Positions 1-6,695 of a stretch of 39,741 bases of DNA are shown one piece after another. Position 1 is the stretch's first letter; each line of letters begins with the position of its first letter. This DNA comes from an uncultured Clostridia bacterium (GTDB taxonomy: Bacteria; Bacillota; Clostridia; Christensenellales; UBA1242). The notes beneath the pieces were generated by a model. It saw nothing but the letters and a program-made list of their open reading frames with translations. It had not been told where the DNA came from and did not search any database. The DNA lies in NCBI GenBank assembly GCA_944384395.1, contig CALWTD010000026.1, forward strand, positions 1 through 39,741, in the 5' to 3' direction. Both the position numbers and the translations under genes were made by a program.

Positions 1-1766
1 TATGCTTTGGAGTGTACGCAGCACTTAGTGTAACATATACAATTAGTGGTAGTGTTGTATATGAAGTTAAAGATGTTTTTGTAAACATACAAACATCGGT
101 GTATGTGTCAACACTTGGCACTTTAACAGATGAAACACAACTTAGAACAAACATGACAAAATTCCAAAATGGCGAAACGGTTACAGACACAGCACAAACA
201 GTTTACGAACATAGTTTAAATACATATGTAGAACCAACACCAGGTGATGTAACAGACGGAGCAAGTGGTATAGAAATAAACTATGGTTCGTATAAAATAG
301 AAAATCAAGGTCAAAAAAATGAGTATGCACAAGGGTTTGCGTATTATATTGTTGTAAACATCAAAAATTATGGAACAGAGCAAGTTGGAGTTAGTGTTCA
401 AAACAACATAAACGCACAAAACATAAATAGCAAAATTGCAGTAACTAAGTCAACAAACATAGACGCAAGGGGCGAAAATGACTATTCTGAAAAAAATATA
501 GTAATAGCCCTAGCCCTAGACGATGCAACAAAGAGTGTGAGTAATGTAACTTTTAGTTTACCAATAAAAATTTCACGAACATTAGTGCAAGAACAAACAT
601 ACGGAACAATAAGCAACTCACAAGGCACATACAACATAGGTAGTGATGATGTTGTAACATTCACATCAGAAGTTGTAGAAGGTATATCACTTTACAACTT
701 TACATTAAACGATGTTCCACAAGGCACAAACTGGCTTAATTTACAAACAAATGGTGATTTTTCGATGGGATATATTGCAAAAGGTTATTACACTATGACT
801 GATTTTGGTACTGCTATGGCAAATATGATTGGTATGAGTTTTAGCAACGAAAGTACTCCAATAAAAGTAACTGATTTAGTTAGTGGTGAAGATAACAGTT
901 TTACCATTGTGTTAGTTTATGAAGTTTTTACTCCTGAAAGTGAAAGTTCGTTAACATTTTGTTGGTCCGAACTTAAAGAAGATATGCAGGCACAAGATTT
1001 TGAGCAAATTGGCACAACATATGGGGGAATTGGGTTATTGGATTTTTATAATCAATATGGATTAATTGATGACCCAACAGAGTTTATAACCGAATTTCAA
1101 ACACAAACAAGTGTGTTAATTCCAAGTGAAATAACATCAATAGGATTTTATGCATTTAGAGGATGTAGTAATTTACAAAGTGTAAATTTAAGTGGTTGCA
1201 CCAACTTAACAACAATAGGATCTAATGCGTTTAATAGTTGCAGTAATTTGCAAAGCATAGATTTAAGTGGATGCACAAATTTAACCACAATAGGAGATGA
1301 TGCGTTTTCTAGATGCAGTAATTTACAAAGTGTAGATTTAAGCAACTGCACAAACTTATCAAGAATTGGAGGATGGGCGTTTTATAATTGTTCTGAATTA
1401 TCAACTATAGATTTAAGTGATTGCACAAACTTAACAACAATAGAAAAATGGGCGTTTAGTGGTTGCGAGAGTTTAAGTGAAATAACAATACCACAAAGTG
1501 TAGAAACAATAGGAGAGGATGCGTTTTATGGTTGCAGTAGTTTAAACACTGTTACAATAGAAAATTTAAAGATTGCAAATGCGATAATAGATTCATCAAG
1601 TCAAGGAGCTTTGTTAAGCCATCTACTATCAGGAACAGCTGTTAGAAAAGGAGTTGTTAAGGTTAAGTGTAGTAGTTTGCAAGATGTAGCAAGCACATAT
1701 TTAACAAACACATCTTACTTTACTGCAACATATCAAGATGGTTATGCAGTGTTTACAAAAAAATAA
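1..1766 (+). CDS. BspA-type leucine-rich-repeat surface protein, 5' end cut by window
   Basis: The frame is already open at base 3, so the GTG at base 12 is probably not the start and the protein begins outside the window. The first visible residues (CFGVYAALSVTYTISG) look like the end of an N-terminal hydrophobic anchor, which suggests export. About 350 residues of Ser/Thr/Asn-rich beta-type sequence follow. Then comes a block of LRR_5 (BspA-like) repeats with the theme AF..CSNLQS.DLSGCTNLTTIG, and a C-terminal cap. Proteins of this class are usually cell-surface or secreted adhesins, often in gut and oral bacteria. The partner or ligand cannot be told from the sequence. A strong terminator follows directly. 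The class call is secure; the role is inference. Confidence 0.85.
   Translation, partial: CFGVYAALSVTYTISGSVVYEVKDVFVNIQTSVYVSTLGTLTDETQLRTNMTKFQNGETVTDTAQTVYEHSLNTYVEPTPGDVTDGASGIEINYGSYKIENQGQKNEYAQGFAYYIVVNIKNYGTEQVGVSVQNNINAQNINSKIAVTKSTNIDARGENDYSEKNIVIALALDDATKSVSNVTFSLPIKISRTLVQEQTYGTISNSQGTYNIGSDDVVTFTSEVVEGISLYNFTLNDVPQGTNWLNLQTNGDFSMGYIAKGYYTMTDFGTAMANMIGMSFSNESTPIKVTDLVSGEDNSFTIVLVYEVFTPESESSLTFCWSELKEDMQAQDFEQIGTTYGGIGLLDFYNQYGLIDDPTEFITEFQTQTSVLIPSEITSIGFYAFRGCSNLQSVNLSGCTNLTTIGSNAFNSCSNLQSIDLSGCTNLTTIGDDAFSRCSNLQSVDLSNCTNLSRIGGWAFYNCSELSTIDLSDCTNLTTIEKWAFSGCESLSEITIPQSVETIGEDAFYGCSSLNTVTIENLKIANAIIDSSSQGALLSHLLSGTAVRKGVVKVKCSSLQDVASTYLTNTSYFTATYQDGYAVFTKK
1155..1530 (+). repeat. 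75-bp tandem repeats encoding LRR_5 units
   Basis: About five tandem units of 75 bp (25 residues) lie inside the surface-protein gene. The tgt/tgc codon of the CSNLQS motif recurs at 1164, 1239, 1314 and 1389, exactly 75 bases apart. The first three units are nearly identical at the DNA level, which suggests recent duplication. The later ones are more diverged. Confidence 0.9.
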
Positions 1767-1780
1767 AAATGGGTTAGTCA

Positions 1781-1810
1781 AAAAAACTCTACAAATTTGT
1801 AGAGTTTTTT
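1781..1810. terminator. Bidirectional intrinsic terminator
   Basis: A perfect 30-bp palindrome centred at 1795/1796, with a core stem actctacaaa/tttgtagagt flanked by A and T runs. It lies between the converging surface-protein gene and the DUF1828-like gene and can serve both. Confidence 0.9.
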
Positions 1811-1820
1811 TGTTATAGTT

Positions 1821-2204
1821 TTATTCTGGTTTATCAAAAAATGCATACATATTAACAAGTTGGGCAATGCACATTATGTAATCAAACACTCGGTTTTGAA
1901 GTTGAATTTCATCGTATATTTTGCCACGCAATTCGCCTGCATTTATTGTAAATCCATATATTTTTATTACGGCTGCAATACAACTTTTTACATCACTTGC
2001 TTTAAGGTCATACATTTCATTCATATATTTTAATGTATTTTTTTTATCGGTTAAGTACCACTCATTTTTTTCGTTTACTAAATATATTTTAATGTTTTCG
2101 CCATTTTGGAATGTTGCCTTTGATTTTATTTCATAAACTCCCGAACTTACAGGGGATAAAGTAAACATACTTGATAATGCAATATTAACATCATTACTTG
2201 TCAT
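1821..2204 (-). CDS. DUF1828-like protein of unknown function
   Basis: A 127-residue soluble protein. The N-terminal half (an ALSSMFTL start, a YEIKSKATFQNGENIKIYLV beta segment, then YLTDKKNTLKYM) resembles the DUF1828 pattern, in which a short beta-rich segment leads to an LTD motif. The C-terminal half is helical. No enzymatic motif is visible. The ATG is supported by AGGAG at 2211-2215, and a promoter lies just upstream. The gene is monocistronic and converges on the surface-protein gene across a shared terminator. The family assignment is by eye and moderate. Homologues are often near phage or mobile genes, but nothing mobile is seen here. Confidence 0.6.
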   Translation of the reverse strand: MTSNDVNIALSSMFTLSPVSSGVYEIKSKATFQNGENIKIYLVNEKNEWYLTDKKNTLKYMNEMYDLKASDVKSCIAAVIKIYGFTINAGELRGKIYDEIQLQNRVFDYIMCIAQLVNMYAFFDKPE

Positions 2205-2221
2205 AATTTTCTCCTATGTTT

Positions 2222-2250
2222 AGTATATCATTAATATCATTATTTTGCAA
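2222..2250 (-). promoter_or_regulatory. Sigma-A promoter of the DUF1828-like gene
   Basis: On the minus strand, -35 TTGCAA (2250-2245), a 17-base spacer and -10 TATACT (2227-2222), just upstream of the ribosome site at 2215-2211. Confidence 0.6.
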
Positions 2251-2308
2251 ATTTAATACAAAAAAATAAATAATTCCTTGTGCTTATGTTTTTAAGTTTT
2301 GTCGATTA

Positions 2309-2337
2309 TTGACTAATATTGTGTTATATGTTAAAAT
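2309..2337 (+). promoter_or_regulatory. Sigma-A promoter of ung with almost no leader
   Basis: -35 TTGACT (2309-2314), a 17-base spacer and -10 TAAAAT (2332-2337). The expected transcription start at about 2343-2345 coincides with the ung ATG at 2344. Confidence 0.7.
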
Positions 2338-2343
2338 TGACAC

Positions 2344-3006
2344 ATGATAAAGTTGTGCAAAAATTGGTATAACAGGTTGGAAGGTGAATTTAAAAAACCA
2401 TATTTTTCTAATTTATTAAGTAAACTTACTTCTGAATATTCAAATTATACAATTTACCCAAAAATGGAAAATATATTTACTGCTTTAAATTTGGTTAAGT
2501 TTGATGATGTTAAAGTTGTTATAATAGGTCAAGACCCATATCATGAGCCAAATCAAGCAATGGGAATGAGTTTTTCTGTTCCATCTTCAACAAAAATTCC
2601 ACCATCTCTTGTAAATATTTTTAAAGAAATAGAAAATGATTTAAATATAAAATGTATTCAAAGTGGAGATTTAACAAGGTGGGCAAAACAAGGTGTTTTG
2701 TTATTAAATGCAGTTTTAACAGTAAGACAAGGTCAAGCCAATTCTCACAAGGGAATTGGTTGGGAGAATTTCACTTCACAAATAATAAAAATTTTAAACG
2801 AAAGAAAAGAACCTGTGATTTTCGTTTTGTGGGGGAGAGATGCAAAAGCGTTAAAACCACTTATAACAAATTCTTGGCACTATATTTTAGAAAGTGCACA
2901 CCCAAGTCCACTTTCGGCATACAATGGTTTTTTTGGTTGTAAACATTTTTCTAGAATAAATCAAATTTTGCGCGAAAATAACAAAACTGAAATAGATTGG
3001 CACTAA
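2344..3006 (+). CDS. ung: Uracil-DNA glycosylase
   Basis: Family 1 uracil-DNA glycosylase, 220 residues, the usual length. It removes uracil from DNA at the start of base-excision repair. The GQDPYH motif is at residues 62-67 with catalytic Asp64, followed by the NQAMGMSF uracil-pocket segment. The C-terminal HPSPLSA loop at 186-192 carries the catalytic His. There is no Shine-Dalgarno sequence before the ATG. The predicted promoter places the transcript start at or next to the start codon, so the message may be leaderless. The DUF2726 gene follows after 12 bases, probably in the same transcript. Confidence 0.97.
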   Translation: MIKLCKNWYNRLEGEFKKPYFSNLLSKLTSEYSNYTIYPKMENIFTALNLVKFDDVKVVIIGQDPYHEPNQAMGMSFSVPSSTKIPPSLVNIFKEIENDLNIKCIQSGDLTRWAKQGVLLLNAVLTVRQGQANSHKGIGWENFTSQIIKILNERKEPVIFVLWGRDAKALKPLITNSWHYILESAHPSPLSAYNGFFGCKHFSRINQILRENNKTEIDWH

Positions 3007-3018
3007 AAGGAGAAAATT

Positions 3019-3585
3019 ATGACTATTATAATTATAGTTGGCATTTGTTTATTTTTGATGTTATTTGGTTGGCTTGTTAAGTTTATTCAACAAAAGAAGA
3101 AAACAAGTATACCAAAAGTGAAAAAAGTTAAAGAAAAAAAAGTAAAGCACAAAAAACAAGAAACAACCGTAAAAAATGTGCATTTAACACTTCAAGAATC
3201 ATTTATGATTAGAAAAGAATTGTTGTTTTGGAAATATCTTAATTCAATTTTGCCAAGAAGATTTGTTGTTGTTCCAAAAGTTGCATTAAACACGCTTGTT
3301 GTTCCTGATGGAGATAAAACAATTTTTAACTTGATTGCAGACAAATCGCTTGATTTTGTTGTGTTTAATGAACAAAATATGAGACCAATTTTGGTTATTG
3401 ATATTTATGACAAATCATTTAACGATGAAAACTTAGAAGAACAAGACCCTTTTTTAGTAGAAATTTTGGGCAAATTAAATTTAAAAGTGTTACACATATT
3501 AGTTGCAAACGATTTTGATAGAGAGGAAACAAAAAAGACGATTTTTAAAACATTAAATATAACAGAAAATCCAATGAATGAATAA
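3019..3585 (+). CDS. Membrane-anchored DUF2726 protein
   Basis: A 188-residue protein. An N-terminal transmembrane helix (about residues 3-21) is followed by a very Lys-rich linker (about 25-50). A soluble domain runs from about 57 to 175 and resembles DUF2726: an E..FWKYLNSIL helix, FVVVPKVAL.TLV, then LDFVVFNEQNMRPILVIDI. DUF2726 is thought to be related to restriction-endonuclease-like folds, but its activity is not established and I do not assign one. Orientation is probably Nin or Nout with a basic juxtamembrane region; this was not determined. The ATG has AAAGGAG upstream. It sits 12 bases after ung and is probably co-transcribed with it. Confidence 0.75.
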   Translation: MTIIIIVGICLFLMLFGWLVKFIQQKKKTSIPKVKKVKEKKVKHKKQETTVKNVHLTLQESFMIRKELLFWKYLNSILPRRFVVVPKVALNTLVVPDGDKTIFNLIADKSLDFVVFNEQNMRPILVIDIYDKSFNDENLEEQDPFLVEILGKLNLKVLHILVANDFDREETKKTIFKTLNITENPMNE

Positions 3586-3596
3586 ATATTCTTGTA

Positions 3597-3625
3597 TTGA
3601 CTTTGTTTAACAGGTATGGTATTTT
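3597..3625 (+). promoter_or_regulatory. Sigma-A promoter of the 3643 gene
   Basis: -35 TTGACT (3597-3602), a 17-base spacer and -10 TATTTT (3620-3625), directly after the DUF2726 stop codon. Confidence 0.6.
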
Positions 3626-3642
3626 ATTAGTGAGGTAATAAT

Positions 3643-3954
3643 ATGGAAAAATTATATTCTATTGACGATATTGGTATTTATATAACACCAAATGGGGATC
3701 ATTTGTATTGTTGCGTGTTAAATAAAAATCAAACAAAGTTGTATGTAATTACAAAAGATGCAGTTCTTAAGAAAAAAGACTTGGAATATTATGGTAAAAT
3801 GATAAGTGAAAACATTAAAATTCAAAGAAAGCATCACACACTTATTGTGCGTCCAAAAACTGAGTTGACAGTTGAAGAAATTAAATTGTATGAAGATTAC
3901 ATAAATAAAATGATAATAAGAAACTACGAAGAAATTCCAACAAACCAAAAATAA
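3643..3954 (+). CDS. Small protein of unknown function
   Basis: I do not recognise this 103-residue protein. It has a beta-rich N-terminal half (YSIDDIGIYITPNGDHLYCC, then KLYVITKDAVL) and a helical, basic C-terminal half ending EEIPTNQK. It has no signal peptide, membrane segment or metal-binding motif. Its own promoter, a GAGG ribosome site before the ATG and a strong terminator right after it make a real single-gene unit likely. Function unknown. Confidence 0.7.
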   Translation: MEKLYSIDDIGIYITPNGDHLYCCVLNKNQTKLYVITKDAVLKKKDLEYYGKMISENIKIQRKHHTLIVRPKTELTVEEIKLYEDYINKMIIRNYEEIPTNQK

Positions 3955-3963
3955 AAATTAAAA

Positions 3964-4011
3964 GACCATAATTATTTGGTAACACACTAAATAATTATGG
4001 TCGTTTTTTTT
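3964..4011. terminator. Strong intrinsic terminator, probably bidirectional
   Basis: A 14-bp perfect stem (GACCATAATTATTT at 3964-3977 with its complement at 3989-4002), an 11-base loop and a T run at 4004-4011 on the plus strand. It ends the 3643 gene and backs up the end of the SRP RNA on the other strand. Confidence 0.92.
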
Positions 4012-4013
4012 AC

Positions 4014-4290
4014 AAAAAAAATGCTGTGCGACTGCTTCGATAGAAGAACACATACTGTCTCATAACTTATTCACTCCACCAAAGCAACCTTACATCACAT
4101 AGCACACAAGTTTAATGTTGCTTCCGTCAGGACCTCACATGGTTCACAAGTGGTCTATTGCATAAGACCTTGATTTCAACATGTCTAAATTATAAAACAA
4201 ATATATGCACTTAAACCTCAGTCAGTTGGTCAACTCTACATATAGTGGATTGTAGATACAGAGAACCACTAACTCCCCGTTTAGCACAGC
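4014..4290 (-). ncRNA. ffs: Signal recognition particle RNA, large type with Alu domain
   Basis: RNA scaffold of the signal recognition particle, which with Ffh targets nascent membrane proteins to the translocon. Read on the minus strand, the 5' end GCTGTGCTAAACGGGGAGTT is the conserved Alu-domain start of large Bacillota SRP RNAs, and CTACAATCCACTATA follows as expected. GCTGTGC (4290-4284 region) pairs with GCACAGC (4029-4023) to close the molecule. The Ffh-binding helix is GGTCC-TGAC-GGAAGC at about 4134-4120; its tetraloop TGAC replaces the more common GGAA. A T run at 4021-4014 ends the transcript. The body is about 268 nt, the usual size for the large form. The predicted promoter puts the first base at 4290. 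Confidence 0.95.
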
Positions 4291-4296
4291 AATAGT

Positions 4297-4325
4297 ATTG
4301 TATATTAAAAATAAAAAAAAATCAA
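4297..4325 (-). promoter_or_regulatory. Promoter of the SRP RNA
   Basis: On the minus strand, -35 TTGATT (4325-4320), a 17-base spacer and -10 TACAAT (4302-4297). Seven bases on is the predicted first base of the SRP RNA at 4290. Confidence 0.8.
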
Positions 4326-4351
4326 TATTTTTTTACGATTTGTTAAAATGT

Positions 4352-4380
4352 TTGCATTTTTTGTTGGTATTTAATACACT
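4352..4380 (+). promoter_or_regulatory. Promoter of the HEPN-CBS gene
   Basis: -35 TTGCAT (4352-4357), a 17-base spacer and -10 TACACT (4375-4380). Transcription would start near 4387, about 37 bases before the TTG start. It is divergent from the SRP RNA promoter. Confidence 0.55.
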
Positions 4381-4423
4381 ATTATTAATAAAAGTACAAA
4401 TTATAACAAAAGGGGAAAATATT

Positions 4424-5143
4424 TTGGAAAAGACTAACGCGGTTAGGTTCATTGATGCCTATAATAAAATCGATTATCAACTTAGAATACAATACAACTT
4501 TAAAAGAAGTATGAGTTTTTCTGACATGATAAGAAAAGCAGTTGTAATGAATCATATAGTACGAAAATATGAAGATGATTTAATAGATTTTGGCAGGCTT
4601 AGAAATGCTATTGTTCATAAATCAAACGACAAATTTTTAATTGCTGAACCACACACTGATGTTGTTGAAAAACTTGAAAAAATTGCAAAACTTATATCAA
4701 CGCCACCAAAAGTAATAGAAACAAGTTGTGTGCATGATGTTTTTACTGTGTCTTATGATGTTTCAATTTTAAGTGTTATAGAAATTATGGCACAAACAAC
4801 ATACTCAAATATTCCTGTTTTTAAAGATGGTGTTTTAATTGGCGTTGCAAATGGACAAAAAATAATTGACGCTTTTGGAGATTATATGCTTAAAGGTGGA
4901 GTTTGTTCGGACTTTTTAAACAATAAAACAATAGAAGAAATTGTAACAATTCCAACAAACAAAAAATATTATGAGGTTGCAAGTATTGACGTTACAGTTG
5001 AAGAAATCATGAATATGTTTTTTACCAATAGAAAACTTTTGTGTGTAATTTTAACAAAATATGGAAAAATGGGAGAAACTCCTGTTGGAATTATAACATC
5101 ATCAGATTTTATGGAATTAAACAAAATTGTTGAAAACTACTAA
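4424..5143 (+). CDS. HEPN-like domain fused to a CBS-domain pair
   Basis: A 239-residue soluble protein. The N-terminal helical domain (about 1-90) ends with DFGRLRNAIVHK, in which R60-N-A-I-V-H65 fits the R-x4-6-H motif of HEPN ribonucleases. Residues about 95-155 and 165-235 form a CBS pair, including YSNIPVFKDGVLIGVANG and ETPVGIITSSDF. CBS pairs usually bind adenine nucleotides or SAM and act as sensors. A ligand-gated RNase or RNA-binding protein is my inference. The start is TTG 4424: AAGGGG at 4410-4415 precedes it, and the longer frame from 4298 would run through the promoters. The methyltransferase gene follows after 16 bases. The CBS call is strong; the HEPN call is moderate. Confidence 0.75.
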   Translation: MEKTNAVRFIDAYNKIDYQLRIQYNFKRSMSFSDMIRKAVVMNHIVRKYEDDLIDFGRLRNAIVHKSNDKFLIAEPHTDVVEKLEKIAKLISTPPKVIETSCVHDVFTVSYDVSILSVIEIMAQTTYSNIPVFKDGVLIGVANGQKIIDAFGDYMLKGGVCSDFLNNKTIEEIVTIPTNKKYYEVASIDVTVEEIMNMFFTNRKLLCVILTKYGKMGETPVGIITSSDFMELNKIVENY

Positions 5144-5159
5144 TTTAAAAGGCAAAAAA

Positions 5160-6008
5160 ATGAAATATAATAACGAATGGAAAGACTATGAAGTAATTTC
5201 TACATCAAATGGAGAAAAACTCGAAAAGTGGGGCGAATACAAACTGCTTAGACCCGACCCACAAGTGATATGGAATACAGGTAAAAACTTAAAAGTTAAA
5301 GACCTAAACGCATATTATCACAGAAGTTCATCAGGTGGTGGAGAATGGGAATATTTAATAAAAATGAAAGATGAGTGGACAGTTTGTTGGCGAGATCTTA
5401 CATTTTTAATTAAGCCAATGGGCTTTAAACATACAGGACTTTTTCCAGAACAAGCAGTAAATTGGGACATGATGATAAACCTAATAAAAAATGCCAAAAG
5501 GGAAATAAAAGTTTTAAATTTGTTTGCCTACACAGGCGGAGCAACTGTTGCTTGCACAAGTGCAGGGGCAGTTGTTACACATGTTGACGCAAGCAAGAAT
5601 ATGGTCGATAGGGCAAAACAAAACATGAAATTATCCAATCTTGACACAAAACCTGTTAGATATATTGTTGATGATTGCAAAAAATTTGTTGAGCGTGAAA
5701 TTAGACGTGGCAATAAGTATGATGCAATTATCATGGATCCACCAAGTTATGGCAGAGGACCAAGTGGCGAGATGTGGAAAATAGAAGATAATCTATTTGA
5801 TTTTGTTAAACTTGTAAAACAGGTTTTGTCCGATAATCCTTTGTTTGTTTTAATAAATTCATACACAACAGGACTTCAACCATTAGTTTTAAGAAATATT
5901 TTACAACTTGTTTTTGGAGAAGACAACATTGACACATATGAAGTTGGCATAAAATGCAAAGATAATTTAATTTTACCATGTGGAGCAAGTGGAGTTAAAA
6001 CATGGTAA
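5160..6008 (+). CDS. Class I SAM-dependent methyltransferase, probable rRNA cytosine-C5 type
   Basis: A 282-residue methyltransferase. The SAM-binding motif I is FAYTGGATVACTSAGA, motif II is VTHVDASKNMVDRAK, and the motif IV-like segment is IIMDPPSYGRGP. This arrangement matches the RlmI/RlmK-like (Methyltrans_SAM) group that modifies rRNA, but the exact target cannot be read. No PUA domain is visible at the N-terminus. I chose ATG 5160 over the in-frame ATG at 5127, because 5127 lies inside the previous gene and lacks a ribosome site; AAAGG lies near 5150. It overlaps the pseudouridine synthase gene by 7 bases, so the two RNA-modification genes are probably translationally coupled. Confidence 0.85.
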   Translation: MKYNNEWKDYEVISTSNGEKLEKWGEYKLLRPDPQVIWNTGKNLKVKDLNAYYHRSSSGGGEWEYLIKMKDEWTVCWRDLTFLIKPMGFKHTGLFPEQAVNWDMMINLIKNAKREIKVLNLFAYTGGATVACTSAGAVVTHVDASKNMVDRAKQNMKLSNLDTKPVRYIVDDCKKFVEREIRRGNKYDAIIMDPPSYGRGPSGEMWKIEDNLFDFVKLVKQVLSDNPLFVLINSYTTGLQPLVLRNILQLVFGEDNIDTYEVGIKCKDNLILPCGASGVKTW

Positions 6009-6694
6009 ATATTTTATACGAAGATAACCATGTTTTAGTTTGCATAAAACCACAAAATATTCCAACGCAACAAGACAGTTCAAATGATTTGGACATGCTT
6101 AACATTGTTAAAGCTTATATAAAAGAAAAATATCATAAACAAGGTAATGTTTATGTTGGCCTTGTGCATAGACTAGATAGACCAACAGGTGGCGTGATGG
6201 TGTTTGCAAAAACATCAAAAAGTGCAAAAAGGTTAAGCGAACAAATAAAAACAAAAGATTTTGAAAAAAACTATTTTGCTGTTTTGTGTGGTGTTCCTAA
6301 AAACACAAGAGGAACGCTTGTTCACTATCTTAAAAAAAATGAAAAGCAAAATAAAGCTTATATTACATCGAAAGATGACGAGGGCTCAAAAAGGGCAGAA
6401 CTAGATTATAATATAATTGAAACATATCAAGATAAGCTATCACTAGCTGACGTTAAACTAAAAACAGGAAGAAGTCATCAAATTAGAGTTCAAATGTCAA
6501 GCATGAAAACTCCACTTTTTGGGGATAGTAAATATGGAAAAAATGTCAATAATAATAATCTAGCACTGTGGGCATATAAATTATCTTTTGTTCACCCAAC
6601 AACAAAACAAAAACTTACTTTTGTTGCCTACCCACCACTTTGTGATGAACCATGGAAATGTTTTAAAAAATTAAAAATAAAAAAAGGAAATTAA
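6002..6694 (+). CDS. RluA-family RNA pseudouridine synthase
   Basis: A 230-residue enzyme of the RluA family, which converts uridine to pseudouridine in rRNA or tRNA. The catalytic motif is HRLDRPTGG with Asp59. The second signature, LKTGRSHQIRVQMSS, and the GDSKYG segment are in place. There is no N-terminal S4 domain, so it is a short RluA/RluC-like form, and the target site is not predictable. It starts inside the end of the methyltransferase gene (7-base overlap), with GGAG upstream. Together they form an RNA-modification operon with the HEPN-CBS gene, and pepF follows after one base. Confidence 0.93.
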   Translation: MVNILYEDNHVLVCIKPQNIPTQQDSSNDLDMLNIVKAYIKEKYHKQGNVYVGLVHRLDRPTGGVMVFAKTSKSAKRLSEQIKTKDFEKNYFAVLCGVPKNTRGTLVHYLKKNEKQNKAYITSKDDEGSKRAELDYNIIETYQDKLSLADVKLKTGRSHQIRVQMSSMKTPLFGDSKYGKNVNNNNLALWAYKLSFVHPTTKQKLTFVAYPPLCDEPWKCFKKLKIKKGN

Positions 6695-6695
6695 A

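Noticed and set aside
12..14. GTG at base 12 as the true start of the surface protein
   Set aside because: The frame is open to the window edge and the residues before it continue a hydrophobic segment; the gene is cut by the window.
1148..1351. Open frame on the minus strand across the LRR repeats
   Set aside because: It is a shadow of the repeats, with repetitive composition, no ribosome site and no promoter.
1164..1540. Evenly spaced repeats as a CRISPR array
   Set aside because: The 75-bp units are coding LRR repeats in frame with no unique spacers.
4298..4423. Longer N-terminus for the HEPN-CBS protein starting at ATG 4298
   Set aside because: It would run over both divergent promoters, has no ribosome site and adds a Lys/Leu-rich segment unlike the domain; TTG 4424 has AAGGGG upstream.
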